NCBI GenBank assembly: GCA_035531775.1
Contig: DATKSG010000090.1
Location: 1-36,743 of the forward strand
Direction: 5' to 3'
Length of the DNA stretch: 36,743 bases
Origin: DATKSG01 sp035531775
GTDB lineage: Bacteria; Actinomycetota; Acidimicrobiia; Acidimicrobiales; UBA8190
The notes under the pieces were generated by a model, which was given only the letters and a program-made list of their open reading frames with translations, did no database searches and was not told the DNA's origin. Below, in pieces: positions 15,647 to 23,315 of the stretch (position 1 is the first letter of the stretch; each line of letters starts with the position of its first letter). The translations under genes and the position numbers were made by a program.

Positions 15647-16690
15647 GTGTTCTTCAGGCTCACCGCCGGCAAGGCGGCGCGCTCAGGTGTGCTGTGGGGT
15701 TACATCTTCGGCATCACCGCAGCGGTGTCGGCTCTGTCGTACACCACGACGTAACGCACCACGGCTTCTCGCCTGGCCCTGGTGCGGGCGTTCGGTTCCA
15801 ATGCCGCCTTTGCCGCCTTGTTCGGGCCGGCGCACGAGCTGCAGAGTGTGGCTGGCTTCACCGCCTACAAGTGCCTGGGGTTTCTGAGCATCGTGGGCGC
15901 CGTATGGGGCCTGCTAACGGCCACCCGGCTCCTGCGCGGCGAGGAGGAGGCAGGACGCTTCGAGTTGCTGCTGGCCGGGCCCACCACCGCCCGGCGGGCC
16001 ACCACCGAGGCCCTCGGCGGCCTCGGGGCCGGTCTAGCCACGATGTTCGCGCTGACAGCGGCCCTGGCCGCGCTGGCCGGTCGGTCATCGAAGATCGACT
16101 TCTCGGTGACGTCGGCGCTGTTCTTCGCCCTAGCGCTGGTGGCCAGCGCCGGCGTGTTCCTCGGCGTGGGAGCGGTGACGGCGCAACTGGCTCCCACGCG
16201 GCGCCAGGCGGCTGCCTATGCCGGCGTGGTCTTCGGCGTCTGCTACGCGCTGCGCATGGTGGCCGATTCCGGCACCGGCCTCGAATGGATGCGGTGGACG
16301 ACACCACTCGGATGGGTGGAGCAACTGCAACCATTGACCAGGTCCGACGCCGTGGCCCTGGTGCCGCTCGCCGCGTTGGTGGCCGGGCTCAACGTCGTGG
16401 CCCCAGCGCTGTGCGTGCTCGGGCTCGGGGCTCTCGTCCTCGGCCTGTGGCCCAGGGCGGCGGGGGCCGCCCCCTTCGTCCTGGTGGGCTGGTCGATCTT
16501 CGTCGACCTCGTGGGCGGCCTGGCCCACATGAGCCACTGGCTGCTCGACACCTCGCTGTTCCACCAGATGGCAGCGGCGCCGGCCGCCGCTGCGGACTGG
16601 GCCAGCGCCGGCGCCATGGCCGGAGTGGGCGTGGTGGCCGCCGTCCTCGGTCTGGTGGCCTTCGACCGGCGCGACCTGCAAGTGCGCTGA
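15647..16690 (+). pseudogene. ABC exporter permease (tetronasin-type) interrupted by an in-frame stop
   Basis: Reading from GTG 15647, the product begins FFRLTAGKAARSGVLWGYIFGI, the usual first membrane segment of this exporter family. It meets TAA at 15752-15754 (codon 36). The same frame then continues to 16690 with a normal multi-span permease, including FLSIVGAVWGLLTATRLLRGEEEAGRFE and GWVEQLQPLTRSDA. Translation could restart at GTG 15782 and give a 302-residue protein lacking the first membrane segment. The gene lies 10 bases after the frameshifted ATPase gene. M. tuberculosis Rv1217c is the relative I recall. The rest of the frame is undamaged, so decay is recent or the truncated form is kept. 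Confidence 0.75.
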
Positions 16691-16706
16691 AGGGTCGCCG
16701 GCCCGG

Positions 16707-17186
16707 TCAGTGTCCCTCGTAGACCAGCGCCCTCCACTTCCCGGTCAGGGCGATGGTGCTCAACACGGTGCCCGCTTCGAGGAGCCAGCGCAGCTGTTCA
16801 GCGTGCGCTGTGCCCGGCGGGGTCAGCACCACCAGGCCTCGCCGAGGATGGTCCTGGACCCAGCGCCAGCCCTCGGGAAGCGCCACCCCGAGCGATGCCA
16901 GTCGGGCCACCACCTTGGTGCCGGTGGCATGCTGGACCCCGACCGAGTCGGGCTCGACACCGTGGCGGCCGTGGCGGCCGCACACCCAGGTGCACACCGG
17001 CACCTCGTGCACAGCGGTGGAGAACAACGCTCCCAGGGCGCCCTGGGCAGCGGGCTCGTCGTCCTCGGCGATGCCCGGCTGCAGGTTGACCCAGCCACGG
17101 CCAGCCGCCCCCAGCCGCTCGATGTGCGACAGCACCTGGCCGCTGTCGGCGGTGACGAACTCGAACTCCTCCGACGGTCCGGCCAT
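16707..17186 (-). CDS. Conserved protein of unknown function
   Basis: A 159-residue soluble protein with no motif I recognise. It opens with EEFEFVTADSGQVLSHIERLGAAGRGWVNLQPGI, contains several Trp residues and a short HGRHG segment, and ends in an amphipathic LRWLLEAGTVLSTIALTGKWRAL. No signal peptide or membrane segment is seen. It begins 10 bases after the nitroreductase stop codon on the same strand, so the two are probably co-transcribed. It is convergent with the damaged exporter permease (16-base gap). Codon use matches the surroundings. Confidence 0.65.
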   Translation of the reverse strand: MAGPSEEFEFVTADSGQVLSHIERLGAAGRGWVNLQPGIAEDDEPAAQGALGALFSTAVHEVPVCTWVCGRHGRHGVEPDSVGVQHATGTKVVARLASLGVALPEGWRWVQDHPRRGLVVLTPPGTAHAEQLRWLLEAGTVLSTIALTGKWRALVYEGH

Positions 17187-17196
17187 GGCCTTCGGG

Positions 17197-17892
17197 TCAA
17201 TCCGCCGGCCGCATCGGCTCCCCGTCGAAGCGGTCGACGGTGGTGAACTCCTCCACGGGTTGGCGCCGGAGACGGCCGGGTTGGTGCACGGGACGACCGA
17301 GGGCTATCACGGCGGCCACGGCGAACTCGTCGGGCACCCCGAGCCTCCGACGCACGGCGTCCTCGCCCCGGGTGGCCATGGTGGTCATCACGCCGCCGAG
17401 TCCTTCGGCGCGCGCGGCGAGCAGGATGCTCCAGGCGAAGGGATAGACCGACGCTCCTCCCACCAACGTGTAGCGGTCAAGATCACGATCCACCGCCGCC
17501 AGGCGCCGGAGGTCGGCCAGCAGCACCAGCAGTACCGGCACCTCGTCCAAGTGCTCGGCGAAGCCCCCCGGTCCGGCGGCGGCCGCCGCAGCCATGGCCG
17601 GCGCTTCGGCCAGGGCCCGGCGCTCGGCCTCGAGGTCGGTCACCGGCGCCCACGGGGTGAGCCCGGCCGCCGACATGGCCAGGTAGGGGTACCACCCCTG
17701 CAGGTACACGTCGCGCAGGGCCCGGCGGGTGGCGCCGTCGCGCACCAGGATCACCCTCCAGGCCTGGCGGTTGCCACCGTTGGGGGCGAACCGGGCCGTG
17801 TCGAGCAACCGGTAGACGACCTCGTCGGGAACGGACGTGGGCTCGAACTGGCGCGCCGCCCCGGTGCTGCGCAGGGTGTCGACCAGGTCCAC
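17197..17892 (-). CDS. Nitroreductase family protein
   Basis: A 231-residue FMN-dependent oxidoreductase of the nitroreductase fold. The N-terminus RSTGAARQFEPTSVPDEVVYRLLDTARFAPNGGNRQAWRV has the FMN-phosphate Arg and the APNGGNRQ loop. The C-terminal GEDAVRRRLGVPDEFAVAAVIALGRP is the usual end of the family. Members reduce nitro compounds, quinones or dehydro-amino-acid derivatives with NAD(P)H; the substrate here is unknown. The start is GTG 17892, eight bases after a TAGCGT box, suggesting a leaderless transcript shared with the unknown gene downstream. Confidence 0.87.
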   Translation of the reverse strand: MDLVDTLRSTGAARQFEPTSVPDEVVYRLLDTARFAPNGGNRQAWRVILVRDGATRRALRDVYLQGWYPYLAMSAAGLTPWAPVTDLEAERRALAEAPAMAAAAAAGPGGFAEHLDEVPVLLVLLADLRRLAAVDRDLDRYTLVGGASVYPFAWSILLAARAEGLGGVMTTMATRGEDAVRRRLGVPDEFAVAAVIALGRPVHQPGRLRRQPVEEFTTVDRFDGEPMRPAD

Positions 17893-17900
17893 GGAGGCCG

Positions 17901-17906
17901 ACGCTA
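17901..17906 (-). promoter_or_regulatory. Leaderless-type -10 box of the nitroreductase gene
   Basis: TAGCGT on the minus strand, eight bases before the GTG at 17892. Confidence 0.45.
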
Positions 17907-17938
17907 ATGGCGGGACAAGTCCACCGCGCTGTGGCGAG

Positions 17939-19207
17939 TCACGGGCTCATCTCCTCGGGCTCGCGGCCTTTGGTCTCGGGCACCAGCCAGAACAGCCCGG
18001 TGGCCGCCAGCATGGGCACGAAGGTCACCAGCCCCCCAACGGCGAAGCGGTTGCCCACGTCGGCCACGGCGCCGAACAGCAGCAGCCCGAGCACGGCTCC
18101 GATCACCCCGGCAGCCACGTTCCACCCGGCCACCGAGGCGCGCACCGAGGTGGGGAACAGCTCGTTGGCCAAGGCGCCGGCCGCCGGGGCGAAGCACCCT
18201 CCAGACAAGGCGGCCAGCTCGTAGCCGCAGTAGAGGGCGGCGTGGGGCCCGCTGTAGGTGATGGCGGCGGCCACGGCCATGCCGGCCATGGCCATGGCGC
18301 CGGTGGGGCGCCGACCCAAATGATCGGCCAGGTACCGACCGAGCAGCAGCCCGACCAGGCCCACGGGGCCGGCCACCACCACCATGACGGCGGTGGCCGC
18401 CCCCGACAACTTGAGGACGTTCTGGGCGTACACGAAGACGAAGCTGTTGGCCGGGCCGGCGATGACCGACACGCAGAATGCGAGCGAGGACACCACGAGC
18501 AGGCGGCGGCGGAACCGCTGGCTCACCGCCCCGAAGACGGGCATGGGGTGGTCGAGCTCGGCCGCCGCGATGGCGAAGCGCTCAGACTCGACCACGTGGC
18601 GGCGCACCAGGGCCACGCCGATGAGCGGTAGCAGGGCCAGGGCGAAGATGCCGCGGAACCCGAGGACGCCGGCGGCCAGGCCGTGCAGCACGGCGGTCAG
18701 CCCGGAGCCCAGCGCGTAGCCGGCGGCGATGAGGCCGATGGCCTTGGCCCGGTCGTGGCTGGCGGTCTCCTCGGCCGCCCCCACCTGAGCCAGAGCGCTG
18801 GTGGCCGACAACAGCGGCCGGCCCAGGGCGAAGATGGCCACGAACCACCAGTAGCCGGGGCTGGTGGCGGCCACCACCGTGAGCACCAGCCCTAAGGAAC
18901 AGGTGAGCAGGAGCATGGTGCGCCGGCCCAGGCGGTCGGCCAGGCCGGCCAGGGGCAGGCCGCCGAGCGAGGCCAGGCGCAGCACGGCCAGGCCGACTCC
19001 GAGTTCGGTGCCCGACAAGCCGGCCCGATCGGCGATGGAGTTCCCCGAGGTGGCGTGGCCGAAGGCTTTGGCCACGTCCCCCAGCGCCGACACGGCGCCG
19101 AATTGTCCGAAGCCCGAGGCCATGGCCAGCAGGGCCAGGCTCAGCACGGCAGGGTCGAGCCAGCCGCGCAACTCGATACCGACGATGCGCGGGCCCGGTT
19201 CGCTCAT
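17939..19207 (-). CDS. Major facilitator superfamily transporter
   Basis: A 422-residue membrane protein with about twelve hydrophobic segments. The loop after segment two carries GLADRLGRRTML and the matching loop in the second half YLADHLGRRPTGA, both forms of the MFS motif A. The late segments contain ELFPTSVRASVAGWNVAAGVIGAV, as in sugar/organic-acid porters of the MHS/sugar type. The C-terminus LVPETKGREPEEM has the PETKG motif of that group. The substrate is unknown. ATG 19207 is preferred because AGGAGGTGA, a full match to the 16S rRNA end, lies upstream; GTG 19222 would sit directly on that site. Confidence 0.9.
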   Translation of the reverse strand: MSEPGPRIVGIELRGWLDPAVLSLALLAMASGFGQFGAVSALGDVAKAFGHATSGNSIADRAGLSGTELGVGLAVLRLASLGGLPLAGLADRLGRRTMLLLTCSLGLVLTVVAATSPGYWWFVAIFALGRPLLSATSALAQVGAAEETASHDRAKAIGLIAAGYALGSGLTAVLHGLAAGVLGFRGIFALALLPLIGVALVRRHVVESERFAIAAAELDHPMPVFGAVSQRFRRRLLVVSSLAFCVSVIAGPANSFVFVYAQNVLKLSGAATAVMVVVAGPVGLVGLLLGRYLADHLGRRPTGAMAMAGMAVAAAITYSGPHAALYCGYELAALSGGCFAPAAGALANELFPTSVRASVAGWNVAAGVIGAVLGLLLFGAVADVGNRFAVGGLVTFVPMLAATGLFWLVPETKGREPEEMSP

Positions 19208-19276
19208 GGCTGGCCGAGTCACCTCCTCGCCGTCAGGCTCGCGCCCGGTGGCCAGGAGTGGGGTGACCCCCTGTCG

Positions 19277-19519
19277 TCAGGCCGACTTGCGGCGTTGGCG
19301 AAGGATCCGACGACGCTCGCGCTCGGTGGCCCCACCCCAGACGCCCTCGCGCTCGCGGTGAGCCAGGGCGTGCTCGAGGCAGGCCTGGCGGACCGGGCAC
19401 ATCGAGCACAGCGCCTTGGCCTCCTCGGCGTCCTCGTCGGACACCGGGTAGAAGACCTCGGGGTCGATGCCCCGGCAGGCGGCTCGCTTGCGCCATGTGG
19501 CGGTCGAATGGGCGGTCAT
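19277..19519 (-). CDS. WhiB-family iron-sulfur transcription factor
   Basis: An 80-residue WhiB-like protein. The four cluster cysteines are present: Cys15, then Cys38-x2-Cys41-x5-Cys47. They are followed by the family's turn GVWGG (59-63) and a basic tail RRILRQRRK that contacts DNA. WhiB proteins bind a [4Fe-4S] cluster sensitive to oxygen and nitric oxide, and usually act with the sigma factor at promoters; they are confined to actinobacteria. An in-frame GTG at 19528 could extend the product by three residues. No clear promoter is seen upstream. The target genes are unknown, though the Fur/rubrerythrin genes beyond 19.7 kb are also stress-related. Confidence 0.93.
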   Translation of the reverse strand: MTAHSTATWRKRAACRGIDPEVFYPVSDEDAEEAKALCSMCPVRQACLEHALAHREREGVWGGATERERRRILRQRRKSA

Positions 19520-19695
19520 CGGAGTCACATCCCTCGGATCAGTGCGGTGTGTCGTCTCGTCAGTGCGTGGGTCTGTTCGGGTCCAACTGTGCTATGGCCC
19601 GCCGAAATTGCCCGTGACCAGGGACAATGATCCCCGGGTAGGGAATACAGCGGAACAGCCAGTATGGCCCAGCCGCACCGGGGTTGTCCAGATCC

Positions 19696-19709
19696 CCCCT
19701 GGTCAGGGG
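19696..19709 (-). terminator. Weak hairpin at the end of the DUF3501 gene
   Basis: On the minus strand, CCCCTGACCAGGGG forms a five-base stem with a four-base loop over the DUF3501 stop codon. No U-tract follows. It may be a weak terminator or chance. Confidence 0.25.
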
Positions 19710-20329
19710 CGCAAGTCGCCGAGCAGCTCGGCCCTGGTGGGCGAGGTCAGGACGGTGGTCTCCCGGTAGGACGGGTGGGCCACGGCCAGCGTCACCCGCT
19801 CGTCGGCGAAACGCTGCACCTGCGCCGGGGTCAGCACGAAGCGGATGTAATGCACCGACGAGGTGACGTCGGCCCGGGTCAGTTGCTCCTCGTGCGCCTG
19901 CTCGGGGATGCATGACACCACGTCGGTGGCGCTGTTGCTGCGTTCCTCGCCGTCGCCCAGGTGCAGCTCCACGGCCCGCTCGATGCCCACCAGCTTGGGC
20001 AGCCACTGGCGCAGCGACGGCTCGTCGGTCAACTCGACGAACAACGTGGCCGACAGTTCGCCCGGGCCAGGAATCAGCGGGTTGTACACGTCGAGCTCTC
20101 CTTGGATCTGCTCGTCGCTCACCATGCGCTCCACGCGCGCCATCTCCTGGACCTGGAAGCGGATGGTGTCGCGGTTCTCGAAGAGGAGGGTGACGAAAGG
20201 CCCCACCGCCACGCGCCGGCGGGCTTTGAGCTCGATGATGCGGCGGCGGAACTCGTCGCGACTTCGCTCGTACTGGCGGATGTCCTCGATGTCCTCGAGG
20301 CGCAAGGCGCGCTGGGAGGGTTGGGTCAT
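19703..20329 (-). CDS. DUF3501 family protein
   Basis: A 208-residue protein matching the DUF3501 pattern as I know it: an early SRDEFRRRIIELKARRRVAVGP, the strongly conserved TLLFENRDTIRFQVQEMARVERM, YNPLIPGPGELSATLFVEL, and SSVHYIRFVLTPAQ near the end. The function is unknown. The family is often found beside rubrerythrin and iron-sulfur proteins, and here it follows rubrerythrin and a Fur-type regulator, so a role in iron or peroxide handling is inferred. ATG 20329 has an AAGGAG Shine-Dalgarno sequence. A strong hairpin lies in the gap to rubrerythrin. Confidence 0.87.
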   Translation of the reverse strand: MTQPSQRALRLEDIEDIRQYERSRDEFRRRIIELKARRRVAVGPFVTLLFENRDTIRFQVQEMARVERMVSDEQIQGELDVYNPLIPGPGELSATLFVELTDEPSLRQWLPKLVGIERAVELHLGDGEERSNSATDVVSCIPEQAHEEQLTRADVTSSVHYIRFVLTPAQVQRFADERVTLAVAHPSYRETTVLTSPTRAELLGDLRP

Positions 20330-20353
20330 GGGTGGGCTCCTTCGGATGTACAC

Positions 20354-20385
20354 GATGGGCCGGCCCCGAACGGGGCCGGCCCATC
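20354..20385 (-). terminator. Perfect 14-bp hairpin between rubrerythrin and DUF3501
   Basis: A 14-base perfect stem starting GATGGGCCGGCCCC closes on a four-base loop. It sits after the rubrerythrin stop and 24 bases before the DUF3501 start, on their shared transcript. No U-tract follows, so it could be a GC-type terminator, a 3'-end stabiliser that sets more rubrerythrin than DUF3501 product, or an attenuator. Confidence 0.6.
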
Positions 20386-20421
20386 GGACTCCACGCCGGC
20401 GACCGGCGCCGGCCGGATGGA

Positions 20422-20841
20422 TCAGGACACGGACTTGAGACCCTCGGCGAAGCGTCCGGCGTGGCTCTTCTCGGCCCGGGCCAGGGTCTCGAGCCACTCG
20501 GCCACCTCGGTCAGGCCCTCTTCGCGCGCCGTCTTGGCGAAGCCCGGGTACATCTCGGTGTATTCGTAAGTCTCGCCCTCGATGGCCGACTTCAAGTTGT
20601 CGGTGGTAGCGCCCACCGGCACGCCGGTGACGGGATCACCGATCTCGCGCAGGAAGTCGAAGTGCCCGAAGGCATGTCCCGTCTCCCCTTCGGCCACCGA
20701 GCGGAACAGCGCGGCGATGTCGGGGTAGCCCTCCACGTCCGCCTTCTGGGCGAAGTACAGGTAGCGACGGTTGGCCTGGCTCTCGCCGGCGAACGCCTCC
20801 TTCAGATTGCTCTCGGTCTTGGAACCTTTCAGCTGCGCCAC
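20422..20841 (-). CDS. Rubrerythrin-type ferritin-like diiron protein
   Basis: A 139-residue four-helix diiron protein, expected to reduce hydrogen peroxide in the cytoplasm. Candidate iron ligands are visible: Glu20 (AFAGESQANRRYL), Glu53-x2-His56 (EGETGHAFGH), Glu residues in GETYEYTEMYP, and Glu124-x2-His127 (AEKSHAGRF). The C-terminal rubredoxin domain of classic rubrerythrin is absent, so electrons must come from a separate donor. GTG is the start, with AGGAAGG upstream. The gene overlaps the end of the Fur-type regulator gene by 13 bases, so regulator and target are co-expressed and can form a feedback loop. Confidence 0.92.
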   Translation of the reverse strand: MAQLKGSKTESNLKEAFAGESQANRRYLYFAQKADVEGYPDIAALFRSVAEGETGHAFGHFDFLREIGDPVTGVPVGATTDNLKSAIEGETYEYTEMYPGFAKTAREEGLTEVAEWLETLARAEKSHAGRFAEGLKSVS

Positions 20842-21299
20842 GATGCTTCCTTCCTCTTCTTGTCGTCGGTTTTCCTGACTTTGCTACGGCAGGTCTCGCA
20901 CAGGCCCCGGAAGACCACTTCGGCGCCGCCCACCTCGAATCCCTCGTCGGCGCCCGGGGGTACCGTCACGGTGCTGAAGTCGACGTGCAGGTCACGCACT
21001 TTGCCGCACCGCTTGCACACCAGGTGATGGTGGGGATCTTCGACGTTGGGGTCGAAACGGGTGGTGCCGGTGCCGAGATCGAGCGGTGCCAACTCGCCGA
21101 GGGCGGCCAACTCGTGCAACGTCTGGTAGACGGTCTTGAGCGAAATCGTCTCCATGTCGGCCCGGGCCGCCGCGTACACCGACTCCGCCGTCGGATGGGT
21201 CACATCCCCGTGGAGGACCCGGAAGATGCACTGGCGCTGAGGGGTGACCTTGCGGCCCTCGCTGCGAAACAGCCTGGTGAGCTCGTCGGGGGACCGCAT
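20829..21299 (-). CDS. Fur-family metalloregulator, PerR-like
   Basis: A 156-residue Fur-family repressor. The winged helix is in the first ~80 residues (GRKVTPQRQCIFRVLH, ISLKTVYQTLHELAALGEL). Structural zinc ligands are the pairs C95-x2-C98 and C134-x2-C137. The regulatory metal site appears to include His35, Asp83 (RFD), His residues 90-92 and an acidic residue near 107. Asp at the RFD position and the rubrerythrin gene downstream point to a peroxide-sensing PerR role rather than iron or zinc control; this is inference. The ATG lies beside two inverted repeats that may be its own operators. No Shine-Dalgarno sequence is seen; the frame runs further upstream without homology. Confidence 0.9.
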   Translation of the reverse strand: MRSPDELTRLFRSEGRKVTPQRQCIFRVLHGDVTHPTAESVYAAARADMETISLKTVYQTLHELAALGELAPLDLGTGTTRFDPNVEDPHHHLVCKRCGKVRDLHVDFSTVTVPPGADEGFEVGGAEVVFRGLCETCRSKVRKTDDKKRKEASWRS

Positions 21300-21303
21300 G
21301 ACG

Positions 21304-21317
21304 GATACCACTGTATC
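21304..21317. promoter_or_regulatory. Perfect inverted repeat GATAC-N4-GTATC beside the Fur-type start
   Basis: GATACCACTGTATC begins five bases upstream of the regulator's ATG and would cover its promoter or ribosome entry. It is a candidate autoregulatory operator. Confidence 0.4.
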
Positions 21318-21318
21318 A

Positions 21319-21342
21319 CCAATGATTGTTGATTGACATTGG
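21319..21342. promoter_or_regulatory. CCAATG-N12-CATTGG inverted repeat, candidate Fur/PerR operator
   Basis: Six-base arms flank an AT-rich centre with further ATTG copies, in a region otherwise very GC-rich. It lies between the divergent Fur-type and glpD genes and includes a TTGACA hexamer on the plus strand. Its role is inferred from symmetry and place. Confidence 0.4.
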
Positions 21343-21578
21343 ATGTCGAGAAGGGCTGGCCCATAGATGGTCAACCCTGTCCGGGCCCGACGAGTAGCCC
21401 GACACCGCGCGCGAATGCACCGGTGGCCCGAGCAGCAACCTCGACGATGCACCGTGCGACGACACCGATGACCGGATCGGGCAGCAACCGAGAACGGGGC
21501 CAGGGACTGCTGGTAGTGCCACATCGGCCACTCGCCTGGCCCACATCGAGTCTCCGGCACCTGTGGCAGGCTCTGCGG

Positions 21579-23315
21579 ATGCCGAGCCCCGAGGCACCCG
21601 CTTCGTTCGACCGGGCCCGCTCCCTGCAGCGCATGGCCAGCGAGACCTTCGACGTGCTCGTCATCGGGGGTGGCATCACCGGTGCCGGTGTGGCCCTCGA
21701 TGCCGCCTCGAGAGGTCTGCGAACGGCGCTGGTCGAGCGCCACGACTTCGCCTCGGGAACGTCATCCAAGTCCTCCAAGATGATCCACGGGGGACTGCGC
21801 TACCTGCAGCAGCGCGAGTTCCGCCTCGTCTACGAGTCGCTGCACGAGCGTCAGCGGCTGATCGGCAACGCCCCACACCTGGTATCGCCGCTGGCGTTCC
21901 TCATCCCGCTCTTCGGCCGCAACGGCGTGGTCTCCAAGCAGGTGGCACGGGCCTACTCGAGCGCCCTGTGGCTCTATGACGCCACGGGCGGGATTCGCAT
22001 CGGCAAACGCCACAAGCGCATAAGCAAGGCCGAGACCATGGAACACCTCCCCACCTTGCGCACCGACGCGCTGGTGGCGGGTTTCCTCTACTACGACGCC
22101 CGGGCCGACGACGCTCGGCTGACTTTGACCCTGGCCCGCACGGCCGCACTGGACCACGGGGCCGTGGTGGCCAACTACGCCGAGGTGACCGGGCTCATCC
22201 ACGACGCCGGCGGCACCGTGGCCGGGGCCAAAGTGCGCACTGCCGTGCCCGTGCCCGGAGCCGATGCTGGCGCTGAGGTAGAAGTCCGCGCCACGGTGGT
22301 GGTGAACGCCACCGGGGTGTGGGCCGACGAGGTCAGAGCCCTCGAAGAAGGAGCCCATCCCCACTCCATCCGTCCGGCCAAGGGCATCCACGTGACCGTT
22401 GCGCGGTCCAAGCTGCCGGCCGACATAGCGGCGGTGATCCCGGTGCCGAAGGACAGGCGATCGATCTTCGTGGTCCCCTGGGCCGACGGGGACGACGTCT
22501 ACCTGGGAACGACCGACACCGACTGGGACGGCGGGCTCGACGATCCGGCTTGTCTGCCCGAGGACGTGGACTACGTGCTCGAGGCGGCCAACGGCGTCGT
22601 CACCGAAAAGCTCACCCGCGAGGACGTCACCGGGGTGTGGGCCGGGCTGCGCCCACTGCTCGCCCCGCCCGGGGGGCGCCACGTGAGCGAGCGCACGGCC
22701 GACATGTCCAGACGCCACACCGTGCGCGTCTCGGACGGCGGCATGGTCACAGTGACCGGCGGGAAGCTGACCACCTACCGGCGCATGGCCGAGGACACCG
22801 TCGATGCCGTGGTGCACCGCCTGGGCTCAAAGGCCCCGGTCGGGGCCAGGCGCTCCCGGACCGCCCATCTACCCCTGCGCGGCGCGGCGGGCCTGGACCA
22901 GGTCCGATCCGCCGGGGCGGCAGCCGGCCTCGGGGTGGCCGACGACGTCCTGGCCGCCTTAGCCGGTCGCCACGGGGGCGAAGCACCCGACGTGCTGCGC
23001 ATGGCGTCGGGCCGACCCGAGCTCTTGGAACCTCTTGTGCCCGGGCTGCCGTACCTGCGCGTGGAAGCACTGTGGGCGGTGCACCAGGAGATGGCCCTCA
23101 CCCTCGACGACGTGCTGGCCCGCAGGACCCGCGCCGTACTGCGCCGGGCCCGGCCCTGCGCCGACGAAGCGGCCGCCGTGGCCGCTCTGCTGGCACCGGC
23201 GTGGGGCCGCAACGCCGGGGCGGCCGACGAGGAAGCCGAGGCCTTCGCCCGTCGCACCCTGGCCGAACTGGCCCGAGCCGGCCTCGAGCCCACCCGCCCG
23301 GAGCCGGCGTCTTGA
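21579..23315 (+). CDS. glpD: FAD-dependent glycerol-3-phosphate dehydrogenase
   Basis: Oxidises glycerol 3-phosphate to dihydroxyacetone phosphate at the membrane, passing electrons to quinone. The 578-residue length is normal. The N-terminal FAD loop VIGGGITGAGVALDAASRGL and the family signature ASGTSSKSSKMIHGGLRYL are complete. A middle NATGVWADEVRAL and GTTDTDWDG are as expected, as is the C-terminal DAO_C-type helical domain (VEALWAVHQEMALTLDDVLARRTR). ATG 21579 is the first start that leaves a sensible N-terminus. The next gene starts inside its stop codon, and glpK follows, so glycerol use and ether-lipid precursors appear linked. Confidence 0.94.
   Translation: MPSPEAPASFDRARSLQRMASETFDVLVIGGGITGAGVALDAASRGLRTALVERHDFASGTSSKSSKMIHGGLRYLQQREFRLVYESLHERQRLIGNAPHLVSPLAFLIPLFGRNGVVSKQVARAYSSALWLYDATGGIRIGKRHKRISKAETMEHLPTLRTDALVAGFLYYDARADDARLTLTLARTAALDHGAVVANYAEVTGLIHDAGGTVAGAKVRTAVPVPGADAGAEVEVRATVVVNATGVWADEVRALEEGAHPHSIRPAKGIHVTVARSKLPADIAAVIPVPKDRRSIFVVPWADGDDVYLGTTDTDWDGGLDDPACLPEDVDYVLEAANGVVTEKLTREDVTGVWAGLRPLLAPPGGRHVSERTADMSRRHTVRVSDGGMVTVTGGKLTTYRRMAEDTVDAVVHRLGSKAPVGARRSRTAHLPLRGAAGLDQVRSAGAAAGLGVADDVLAALAGRHGGEAPDVLRMASGRPELLEPLVPGLPYLRVEALWAVHQEMALTLDDVLARRTRAVLRRARPCADEAAAVAALLAPAWGRNAGAADEEAEAFARRTLAELARAGLEPTRPEPAS

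Noticed and set aside
13626..15887. 753-codon plus-strand frame spanning permease and ATPase genes
   Set aside because: It crosses two well-defined genes in a third frame; it only briefly coincides with real coding sequence and is not a fusion protein.
21333..21368. TTGACA at 21333 as the glpD promoter
   Set aside because: No acceptable -10 element stands 16-18 bases downstream; the match is a perfect -35 hexamer only and may belong to the operator-like repeat.
22319..23311. Extension of the AGPS-like frame back through glpD
   Set aside because: It is arginine-rich shadow of glpD; the TTG at 23312 that overlaps the glpD stop gives the right N-terminus.
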